From CAZAYB01 sp964489215 (GTDB lineage Bacteria; Planctomycetota; Phycisphaerae; Sedimentisphaerales; Anaerohalosphaeraceae), in contig CAZAYB010000173.1 in the NCBI GenBank assembly GCA_964489215.1, forward strand, positions 1 to 6,761: a stretch of 6,761 bases of DNA, written 5' to 3'. A model generated the notes under the pieces. It saw only the letters and a list, made by a program, of their open reading frames with translations. It had not been told where the DNA came from and did not search any database. Positions 1 through 5,370 of the stretch are shown piece by piece (position 1 is the first letter of the stretch; each line of letters begins with the position of its first letter). The translations under genes and the position numbers were made by a program.

Positions 1-955
1 CTATATAAGCATCGACTATCTCATCATTAATTTCCATAGCCCGATTAAACTGCTCAGCTGCAAGAGCAGGCCTTTGGAAACGCAGATAATGTGTACCCAG
101 CTTTATTGTAGCCTCCAGATAATTTGGCTGAACACGCAGGGCGTTTTCATAATGGACAATAGCCTCTGCCTCGCGCCCTGATCTGCTGAGAATATCTGCC
201 ATCTTAGCAAGCAGATCTGCCATGGGCCCTACCGTTTCAATTTCATTCTGGACATGCTCGATAGCCTTTTCTGTCTGGCCTTCGGCAAGCCATTCTTCCA
301 CCTGGTCGTCCGGATTGTCATCATTAAAATTATCGGGATGAGCAAGAATCGCAGCATTGAATGTGTCCACTGCTTCCTCAAAATGATTAGCCGCTACGTA
401 AAGGTATCCAAGAAGCACCATGCTGGTAATATCTTCGGGATGTTCAGTTGTCAGAAGCGCATATTCCTGTATCGTTTTGTCCAGTCTCTGGTCATTAAAA
501 TATATTGCCGCAAGTCTTTGACGGGGAAGCTGAAGATGACTCTTAAATTTCAGACAATCCTGATAAAACGCTATCGCTTCACTTTTATTTCCCAGCCTTT
601 CATGGCAATATCCAAGTGTATAAAGTGCCATTGTATTGCTTGGCTGTCTTAGATATATTGACTGCAGCTGCTCTATAGCCTGTTTTAATTCATTTCTTTG
701 AAGGCATATAGCTACCGCTGCCATCCTGCCGAAAACACATTCAGGATTTTCAAAAAGGTAAAACTTCAGCTTTTCCTGGGCATTTTCAAGCTCTTTATTG
801 CCCATAAGCTCAATGACTTCCTGAAAGGTTTCGTCGACGGTTGGCCCCTGCTGCGATGGGGAATTGTTGTTTACTAAAGCACTTAACCAGTGCCAAATTA
901 AATCGGCAGTATCAACAGTTATTGCTCTGCCGAAGATCTCTAATAACTTATTCAT
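1..955 (-). CDS. TPR-repeat protein, C-terminus cut by left edge
   Basis: The frame opens with ATG at 955 and stays open to base 1, giving 318 complete codons and no stop, so the protein continues outside the window. A GGAG ribosome site (963-966) lies seven bases before the ATG and supports this start. There is no signal peptide. Residues 1-30 form an unusual N-terminal stretch with WHW at 21-23, followed by a short polar linker. From about residue 57 the protein is a run of helical tetratricopeptide repeats. The clearest are at about 106-139 (LGYCHERLGNKSEAIAFY), 175-208 (LLGYLYVAANHFEEAVDTF), 243-278 and 279-312. TPRs are protein-binding scaffolds; the partner cannot be read from sequence. 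The gene lies downstream of the response regulator on the same strand, but a 282-base gap with a possible terminator suggests its own transcript. It is probably cytoplasmic. The family call is firm; the specific role is unknown. Confidence 0.9.
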   Translation of the reverse strand, partial: MNKLLEIFGRAITVDTADLIWHWLSALVNNNSPSQQGPTVDETFQEVIELMGNKELENAQEKLKFYLFENPECVFGRMAAVAICLQRNELKQAIEQLQSIYLRQPSNTMALYTLGYCHERLGNKSEAIAFYQDCLKFKSHLQLPRQRLAAIYFNDQRLDKTIQEYALLTTEHPEDITSMVLLGYLYVAANHFEEAVDTFNAAILAHPDNFNDDNPDDQVEEWLAEGQTEKAIEHVQNEIETVGPMADLLAKMADILSRSGREAEAIVHYENALRVQPNYLEATIKLGTHYLRFQRPALAAEQFNRAMEINDEIVDAYI

Positions 956-1237
956 AGAGGCTCTCCGCCGCATAATTACTTAAAAATCAAATTGTCAATT
1001 TAAAACAGTGTTTTTATATCGACAGAGAATGTGGCTGCCTTAATGGCCAAAAAATCTAAATATCCTCAAATGGCAACTTTATGAATACGGATATGTCAAA
1101 TGTGATGTTTGTAACGGTTGACTGGAATTTACGGCTGAACAAACTTTACCCTATAAAAAAAAGCCTGATTTTAATAGCAGATGCACGGATATTATCGGCT
1201 GGAAAAAGAAAGGGAAATAAAACAGCTTAAAAAATGA
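956..1237. other. Intergenic gap between response regulator and TPR gene
   Basis: These 282 bases hold no convincing gene. The left end carries the TPR gene's GGAG ribosome site and the right end a long-loop hairpin followed by a U-tract. An 8-base direct repeat, ACGGATAT, occurs at 1087-1094 and 1185-1192. Two TTGACA hexamers on the minus strand (998-993 and 1099-1094) look like -35 boxes, but neither has a good -10 partner at normal spacing. A promoter for the TPR gene is expected here but cannot be placed confidently. Confidence 0.5.
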
Positions 1238-1243
1238 TCAGGC
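1155..1243 (-). terminator. Possible long-loop intrinsic terminator after the response regulator
   Basis: On the minus strand GCCTGAT (1243-1237, overlapping the response-regulator stop codon) is perfectly complementary to ATCAGGC (1169-1163), which is followed at once by eight U residues (1162-1155). A stem followed by a U-run is the intrinsic-terminator pattern. The 67-base loop between the arms is much longer than usual and the stem is only seven pairs, so the call is tentative. It would end the small-protein/response-regulator transcript before the TPR gene. Confidence 0.35.
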
Positions 1244-1705
1244 GCCGCTGCGCAAATTACTCTGGCTTTCAATTTCACTTAAATAAGCCAGCGTTCTTTC
1301 AAGTTTATCGGTCAGATGTTTCAGCTTAAGCATAGTCCTGACCCTTGTTATAAGCTCAAGACGATTGACCGGCTTGCTCAGAAAATCATCCGTGCCAACA
1401 TCGATCGCCCTTTCGATATCTCCCATTTCATTAAGGGCCGTTACCATTATAATAGGTATGTCCGAAGTTGAAGAATCGTTTTTAATACGCTTGCAAACCT
1501 CAAAACCGCTTATCTTAGGCATCATGACATCAAGCAGTATAAGGTCCGGCGGATCCTTCTGCACAATATCAAGAGCCTCTGGCCCCCCTGTCGCTGACAT
1601 TGTTGCGCAGTCGACATCTTCAAGATAAGCCAATATCAATTCAAGATTCTGCTCATTATCATCTACAACCAAAACTTTTGGTTTGTTCTGATGGTCATTA
1701 TCCAT
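1238..1705 (-). CDS. Single-domain response regulator (CheY-like receiver)
   Basis: This is a 155-residue receiver protein that would accept a phosphoryl group from a histidine kinase. All key residues are present: acidic pair D15-D16 (VLVVDDNEQN), phospho-acceptor D59 (LILLDVMMPK), switch T89 (IIMVTA) and K111-P112 (FLSKP). The receiver ends near residue 125. A charged, probably helical tail (about 125-150, LKLKHLTDKLERTLAYL) follows, with no DNA-binding, GGDEF, HD-GYP or other output domain. The receiver resembles those that precede GGDEF or HD-GYP domains, so an ancestral output domain may have been lost, or the protein may signal through protein contacts. The start is ATG at 1705, because GGGAG lies nine bases upstream; an in-frame TTG at 1726 would place that ribosome site inside the gene. 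It lies 63 bases downstream of the 85-residue protein on the same strand and is probably co-transcribed with it. The divergent kinase at 2216 is the obvious candidate partner (inference). Confidence 0.93.
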   Translation of the reverse strand: MDNDHQNKPKVLVVDDNEQNLELILAYLEDVDCATMSATGGPEALDIVQKDPPDLILLDVMMPKISGFEVCKRIKNDSSTSDIPIIMVTALNEMGDIERAIDVGTDDFLSKPVNRLELITRVRTMLKLKHLTDKLERTLAYLSEIESQSNLRSGA

Positions 1706-1714
1706 AGTTATATA

Positions 1715-1719
1715 CTCCC
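1715..1719 (-). promoter_or_regulatory. Ribosome binding site fixing the response-regulator start
   Basis: GGGAG on the minus strand is separated by nine bases (TATATAACT) from the ATG at 1705. No comparable site precedes the in-frame TTG at 1726, so this site decides between the two starts and shortens the protein by seven residues. Confidence 0.75.
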
Positions 1720-1768
1720 ATGACAAACAGATATTTTAGAGATGTTCTGTAGAGATGTCAAATCCAAA

Positions 1769-2026
1769 TTATCCGCTCTGCTCAATAAACTCCCTTACAA
1801 CAGGGGTAAAGTAGATAGATTCGACATCAATTGTCGTTTTTACTGCTTCGGCGCACAGCTCTGCTGTTTGGGCATCTGAGTTTCCAGGATCAATGAAAAA
1901 GATAGTTTTATTTTTGAGTTTACACAGCCCCCCTGCTGTATCCATATTTTCTGTTCGGATTGTAACTCCATTTCTCCTAAGAATTTCCAACAATTCATCA
2001 ATGATTTTGCCGTAATTTGCTTCCAT
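1769..2026 (-). CDS. Small conserved-looking protein of unknown function (85 aa)
   Basis: I do not recognise a named family. The 85-residue product looks like a compact alpha/beta protein: an amphipathic N-terminal helix (KIIDELLEILRRNGV, 7-21), a strand with TIRTE (22-26), a glycine turn and basic strand (GGLCKLKNKTIFFID), a second helix (about 51-66), then YFTPVVREFIEQ near the end. It resembles short uncharacterised proteins I recall from planctomycetes and other bacteria with the pattern GGLCRL...hydrophobic strand...LRPxVRExL (recollection, not a search). There is no signal peptide or membrane segment. No Shine-Dalgarno sequence precedes the ATG; an in-frame TAG 12 bases upstream rules out a longer form. 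TTAGTAT six bases before the ATG suggests a leaderless message. The gene is first in a likely two-gene transcript with the response regulator and is divergent from the kinase. Good codon structure and a sensible fold pattern make it likely real. Confidence 0.75.
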   Translation of the reverse strand: MEANYGKIIDELLEILRRNGVTIRTENMDTAGGLCKLKNKTIFFIDPGNSDAQTAELCAEAVKTTIDVESIYFTPVVREFIEQSG

Positions 2027-2032
2027 TTTTTT

Positions 2033-2039
2033 ATACTAA
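2033..2039 (-). promoter_or_regulatory. Candidate -10 element (TTAGTAT) of a leaderless start
   Basis: TTAGTAT on the minus strand is followed by six A residues and then the ATG at 2026. Read as a -10 (TAGTAT), it places the expected transcription start on the ATG itself, which fits the missing Shine-Dalgarno sequence. The -35 is poor: TTTTAC (2061-2056) at 17 bases. The same element at the same spacing precedes the gene at 3027. Confidence 0.35.
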
Positions 2040-2127
2040 CTGAATCAGCTTTCAAGTAAAAGAGGTTAAAATGTCGATAAAGTCAAAAATGAGCCTGAAG
2101 ACTTAATAAGCCGCAAAAACAAACTTA

Positions 2128-2170
2128 ATTATAAACGAGATTATTGAAAAAACATAAAAAAATTATAATT
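2128..2170. promoter_or_regulatory. Divergent AT-rich promoter region
   Basis: This segment lies between the divergent small-protein and kinase genes. It contains a consensus TATAAT on the plus strand (2164-2169) inside the perfect palindrome AATTATAATT (2161-2170), and another TATAAT on the minus strand (2133-2128). For the plus-strand box, TTGAAA (2144-2149) is a good -35 sequence, but the 14-base spacing is short. A start near 2176 would give the kinase a leader of about 40 bases. The exact promoter cannot be settled by eye. Confidence 0.35.
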
Positions 2171-2199
2171 AATTGTCTATCATTGATTGTCCTGACTCC

Positions 2200-2208
2200 G
2201 GAGGGAGG
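2200..2208 (+). promoter_or_regulatory. Tandem Shine-Dalgarno fixing the kinase GTG start
   Basis: GGAGGGAGG holds two overlapping Shine-Dalgarno cores, with the second ending seven bases before the GTG at 2216. It supports that start. Its first half is part of the palindrome CTCCGGAG (2196-2203), so some self-pairing is conceivable, but the possible hairpin (CTCC with the second GGAG) is only four pairs. Confidence 0.75.
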
Positions 2209-2215
2209 TTTATAA

Positions 2216-2986
2216 GTGACAGAGCTTCTTGAAAAAAGGCGTTCACTCCACCAAACCATTGAATTATATAAAGAACGCGACCGCCAGCTGCAAAAAAAAC
2301 TTGAAGAAATTCAACCCCTCAGCAACATGGGAACCATCCTTGCCATGACAGCACATGAAATTAACAATATTCTCACTCCGCTGGAAAATTATGCTCAGCT
2401 CGCCCAATCCTACCCTGATGACAGGAAACTTGCGGAAAAGGCTATTAAAAAGACGGTCTCAAATTCAGCCAGGGCATCTAAAATACTCCAGGCAATGATC
2501 TCGATGGCTGACGGTAATAACCATCAGAAATCGCAGGTATCCGTAAATGAGCTCTTTGACGAAGTTTTTACATGTATTGCACGTGACTTTGAAAAAGATA
2601 ATATCAAGGTAATTAACAATACAGCTGATGATGTAAAAGTAAATGTCGAGAAAATACTTTTCGAGCAGGTACTTTTAAACCTTATACTTAATGCAAGAGA
2701 TGCTATGATCGAAAAGGGAGGCGTGCTTGAATTAAGCGCCGATTGCCAGGAAAACTCAGTTTGCATAAGCATTTGCGATACAGGCAACGGCATTGAGAAC
2801 GATGCTCTGGACAAAATATTCGACCCTTTTTATTCGACCAAAAACAAAGACTGCCATCAGACTAACGGGGGCTCAGGTCTTGGGCTTGCGTTTTGTAAAA
2901 ATGTCATAGATTCACATAAAGGTAAAATTGAAGTTCAAAGCCAGCCTGGCAAAGGAACTCTTTTTACAATAACCTTGCCGAAGTGA
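2216..2986 (+). CDS. Soluble sensor-less histidine kinase
   Basis: This 256-residue cytoplasmic histidine kinase would autophosphorylate and pass phosphate to a response regulator. A coiled-coil-like charged helix (about 3-35) leads directly into the dimerisation helix with the H-box at AHEINN (phospho-acceptor H47). The ATPase domain follows: N-box NLILNARDAM (N159), G1 box DTGNGI (188-193), F-box FDPFYSTK (202-209) and G2 box GGSGLGLA (218-225), ending in the usual GTLFTITLP strand. All catalytic boxes are intact. There is no PAS, GAF, HAMP, signal peptide or membrane segment, so input must come through the coiled coil or a partner. It starts with GTG behind a strong tandem ribosome site. 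The receiver protein at 1238-1705, on the other side of the divergent region, is the nearest candidate partner. The DUF21 gene starts 40 bases downstream. The NtrB-like HEINN H-box with LTPLENYAQLA after it is of a kind I associate with planctomycete kinases (recollection). Confidence 0.93.
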   Translation: MTELLEKRRSLHQTIELYKERDRQLQKKLEEIQPLSNMGTILAMTAHEINNILTPLENYAQLAQSYPDDRKLAEKAIKKTVSNSARASKILQAMISMADGNNHQKSQVSVNELFDEVFTCIARDFEKDNIKVINNTADDVKVNVEKILFEQVLLNLILNARDAMIEKGGVLELSADCQENSVCISICDTGNGIENDALDKIFDPFYSTKNKDCHQTNGGSGLGLAFCKNVIDSHKGKIEVQSQPGKGTLFTITLPK

Positions 2987-2991
2987 TATGC

Positions 2992-3020
2992 TTGCATTTT
3001 GACCAATTCTGACTTAGTAT
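2992..3020 (+). promoter_or_regulatory. Candidate promoter for a leaderless DUF21 transcript
   Basis: TTGCAT (2992-2997), 17 bases, then TAGTAT (3015-3020), with TTAGTAT at 3014-3020. The expected transcription start, about seven bases past the -10, falls on or beside the GTG at 3027, which has no Shine-Dalgarno sequence. The hexamers match the sigma-70 consensus only 3/6 and 4/6, so this rests mainly on spacing and on the identical element before the gene ending at 2026. Confidence 0.35.
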
Positions 3021-3026
3021 ATCCAC

Positions 3027-4316
3027 GTGGAAATAATCATACAAAATCTCTGGCAGTTTGTTTTAATGCTGCTGCTGCTGTTTTTCTCAGCTTTCATGTC
3101 AGGAGCGGAAACTGCATTTTTCAGCCTTACCCACCGCCAGACTGAAATGCTTGCCAGAAGTACGCACAGGCTTGACGGCCTGGTAACATTTTTGATGTCT
3201 CGGCCGAGAAAGCTCCTTACAAGCATACTTTTTGGAAATATGGCTGTCAATGTACTCTATTTTGCTCTTTCCAGTGTGCTTTCGGTTAATTTAGCTCAAA
3301 ATGCAGGCAGCCTGGCTGGTGCAGTCTCAGCAGCGATTTTTCTTTTCATACTCGTGCTCCTGGGCGAAATGCTGCCCAAATCATTCGCTTATTCCCATGC
3401 GGTAACCTATTGCAGGTCAGCGAGCCCTATCGCACTGGTCCTTATGAAGACGCTTGGCCCTGTTTTGAGAGTTTTTGATCTTTTGCTTATAACCCCAGCT
3501 GTAAGGCTGATAAACAGTATTTTTTTGACAGCAAAACCCTCACGTCAAAGCAATGATGAAACAGTAACTGTTAATCAATTTAAAAAGCTTATCGAGTCAA
3601 GCAGAAAACAGGGGGAAATCGGCCAGGATGAAAACCAGCTTTTAAGTCATGTTGTTGAGATGAGTCTGCTCAAGGTTCGCCATGTAATGAGGCCAAGAGT
3701 GGATATCTTCACCTGCGATGTCAATACCGATATCGGTGAGATCAAAAATATAATGAGGGATGAAAAACTTACCAGGCTGCTAATATACTCCGGCAAAACA
3801 GACAACATAATTGGGATGGTATTTCTAAGAGATGTTTTGCTTAATGATAATTTATCCTGCAAACAGCTGGTCAGGGATATAACTTTTGTGCCGGAACAAA
3901 AAAATGTCGAATCACTGCTGGATTACTTTCGCAAAGAAGAAAAGGACATAGCTGTTGTCGTGGATGAATACGGCGGAATAGCTGGTCTGGTTCTCCTTGA
4001 GGATGTAATAGAGGAAATCATCGGGCCCCTTGGAGACAAGGAGCTGCTGCCTGCGGTTGAACCGCTTGGGCCGCTGAAGTATCGCCTGTCGGGGTCGCTT
4101 CCGGTTCATGACTGGGCGCCTGTGCTTGGAGTAAACCAGGAAAATCAAAGAATAGCTACAGTAGCGGGTCTGGTTATGGACCTGCTGGGCAAAATTCCCA
4201 ACCAAGGCGAAAAACTGTTCCTGAAAAATGTAACCCTCGAAGTTGAAAAAATAAGGAAAAACCGAATCATCTCCATTATTCTTTCCCTGGAGCCTTCCAA
4301 TAAGGAGGAAAAATGA
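3027..4316 (+). CDS. CNNM/CorC-type membrane protein: DUF21, CBS pair, CorC_HlyC domain
   Basis: This is a full-length member (429 aa) of the family annotated as hemolysin, HlyC or CorC, whose studied members are linked to Mg2+ export. The N-terminal DUF21 membrane domain covers about 8-165, with hydrophobic segments near 9-28, 65-88, 95-117 and 133-160. It carries the family's polar motifs SGAET (25-29), FGN (69-71) and GEMLPKS (113-119), which in CorC structures surround the ion site. A charged connector leads to two CBS domains (about 217-271 and 281-335) that form a nucleotide-binding Bateman module; the second has the canonical VVDEYGG (311-317) and LEDVIEEIIG. A C-terminal CorC_HlyC domain (about 345-420) completes the architecture. 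The start is GTG with no Shine-Dalgarno sequence; an in-frame TAG at 3015-3017 excludes a longer protein, and the next ATG (residue 14) lies inside the first membrane helix. It overlaps the next gene by four bases. The old hemolysin label should not be taken as a toxin call. Confidence 0.93.
   Translation: MEIIIQNLWQFVLMLLLLFFSAFMSGAETAFFSLTHRQTEMLARSTHRLDGLVTFLMSRPRKLLTSILFGNMAVNVLYFALSSVLSVNLAQNAGSLAGAVSAAIFLFILVLLGEMLPKSFAYSHAVTYCRSASPIALVLMKTLGPVLRVFDLLLITPAVRLINSIFLTAKPSRQSNDETVTVNQFKKLIESSRKQGEIGQDENQLLSHVVEMSLLKVRHVMRPRVDIFTCDVNTDIGEIKNIMRDEKLTRLLIYSGKTDNIIGMVFLRDVLLNDNLSCKQLVRDITFVPEQKNVESLLDYFRKEEKDIAVVVDEYGGIAGLVLLEDVIEEIIGPLGDKELLPAVEPLGPLKYRLSGSLPVHDWAPVLGVNQENQRIATVAGLVMDLLGKIPNQGEKLFLKNVTLEVEKIRKNRIISIILSLEPSNKEEK
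4303..4308 (+). promoter_or_regulatory. Ribosome binding site for the second DUF21 gene
   Basis: AGGAGG lies inside the last codons of the upstream gene, four bases before the ATG at 4313. With the ATGA overlap it implies re-initiation or coupled translation, and so matched production of the two membrane proteins. Confidence 0.8.
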
Positions 4317-5314
4317 CCGCGCTGATGATTTTATTGGTTTTTATCTTCGTTGCCCTTGGCGCTTTATTCTCAGGTTCTGAAACCGGTGTATATCGGCTAA
4401 GCAGATTCAAAATGCGGGTGGGTATAGAGCAGAATAAACCATTCTACAGGCTGTTGCGAAGCTTGATGGAAGACACTCACAGTCTGATTCTTTCAATACT
4501 CATAGGCAATAATATTGTAAATTACATCGCAACTTATATTGTTACCGTGCTTTTCATCTCAATTGCCGACTCGCAAAACAGCGCTCAGTTTTACGCCACC
4601 GCGGTGATGACTCCTGTCCTTTTTGTTTTTTCGGAGGTTATACCTAAAAATTCGTTCTATTATATCTGCGACAGCCTTATGCCCGCACTTGCCCCGGTAC
4701 TGTGGATGTTCCATGTTGTTTTCAAATACAGCGGACTTGTTAAGATTCTGGAGGTGTTGTCGAAGTTGTCGTCAGGTATTTCCGGTGCAGGCCAGACAGG
4801 AGCAGTTAATTTCAGGGCTTCACAGCGAAAGTATATTCAGGAATTTATTAGAGAAAGCAGGGAGGAAGGAATATTAAGCTCTGTTCAAAACGACATTATG
4901 AACAGACTGGTAAACATCCCCGACATTACTTTGACAACCGCTATGGTACCGTTAAGACAGGCAGCCATTCTGGATGTAAAAACTGACAGGAAAAAGCTGA
5001 AAACAATTCTGTCGACTTATCCATACTCCCGTTACCCGGTCTATAAGAACAGCCCTGCCAGTATAATTGGATATATAAATATTTATGAAGCGTTAACCTC
5101 TGAAGATGATTTTGACAGCCTTGAAAAATGGGTCCATGACATATCCAGGCTAAGCTCTGACTGTACCGTTCCCGAGGCTATAGAAAAAATGAGAAAGGAA
5201 AAGAAAAAGATAATCCTGGTAACCGCATACCCTTCCAGAAAAAGACGCATCGTGGGAATTGCTACAATGAAGGACCTTGTCGAGGAATTGACAGGTGAAC
5301 TGGAGCAATGGTAA
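4313..5314 (+). CDS. DUF21-CBS membrane protein, shorter CNNM/CorC paralogue
   Basis: This 333-residue paralogue of its upstream neighbour has a DUF21 membrane domain (about 1-150) with segments near 3-20, 57-85, 96-112 and 120-140. It keeps the polar motifs FSGSET (19-24), GNN (65-67) and SEVIPKNS (107-114). Two CBS domains follow (about 207-263 and 273-330). The protein ends just after the second CBS domain, so the CorC_HlyC domain is absent. In CBS2 the position of the family's VVDEYGG is ILVTAYPSRKRRIVG (301-315): Asp, Glu and both Gly are lost and a basic loop replaces them, although the following MKDLVEELTG is kept. Nucleotide binding may therefore be altered. The start is fixed by AGGAGG and the ATGA overlap, which imply translational coupling. 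DUF21 proteins act as dimers, so a heterodimer with the upstream product is plausible (inference). Adjacent DUF21-CBS pairs are also known elsewhere, for example Rv1842c-Rv1841c of Mycobacterium tuberculosis. Confidence 0.92.
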   Translation: MTALMILLVFIFVALGALFSGSETGVYRLSRFKMRVGIEQNKPFYRLLRSLMEDTHSLILSILIGNNIVNYIATYIVTVLFISIADSQNSAQFYATAVMTPVLFVFSEVIPKNSFYYICDSLMPALAPVLWMFHVVFKYSGLVKILEVLSKLSSGISGAGQTGAVNFRASQRKYIQEFIRESREEGILSSVQNDIMNRLVNIPDITLTTAMVPLRQAAILDVKTDRKKLKTILSTYPYSRYPVYKNSPASIIGYINIYEALTSEDDFDSLEKWVHDISRLSSDCTVPEAIEKMRKEKKKIILVTAYPSRKRRIVGIATMKDLVEELTGELEQW

Positions 5315-5370
5315 CTCGCCTGCCTTGCCAGACTGACAGACAAGATAAACTTGCCGTTATCAGCCGTCTA

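Noticed and set aside
254..652. 132-codon plus-strand frame inside the TPR gene
   Set aside because: It is antisense to a clear TPR coding frame, has no ribosome site, and its composition does not look like a real protein.
971..1099. TTGACA hexamers on the minus strand at 998-993 and 1099-1094 as -35 boxes for the TPR gene
   Set aside because: The sequences at 16-18 base spacing (such as TTATGC and TTGCCA) are poor -10 elements, and the nearer one would start transcription at the ribosome site.
1087..1192. Direct repeat ACGGATAT at 1087-1094 and 1185-1192
   Set aside because: There are only two copies of eight bases about 98 bases apart, with no matching flanks. The local response regulator has no DNA-binding domain that would use them.
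1081..1230. Open frame of 49 codons on the plus strand starting with ATG (MNTDMSNVMF...)
   Set aside because: It has no ribosome site and no recognisable domain, its length is expected by chance in AT-rich DNA, and it runs through the candidate terminator arm of the opposite-strand gene.
1840..2055. 71-codon minus-strand frame from a TTG at 2055
   Set aside because: It overlaps the 85-residue protein in another frame, lacks a ribosome site and shows no fold-like pattern; the 85-residue frame is the better gene.
3027..4316. Hemolysin toxin annotation for the DUF21 proteins
   Set aside because: Domain content is that of CNNM/CorC-type ion transport proteins; nothing in the sequence indicates a secreted toxin.
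5315..5370. Terminator between the converging DUF21 and dacB genes
   Set aside because: Only a short CAAG/CTTG pairing is visible, with no U-tract on either strand.
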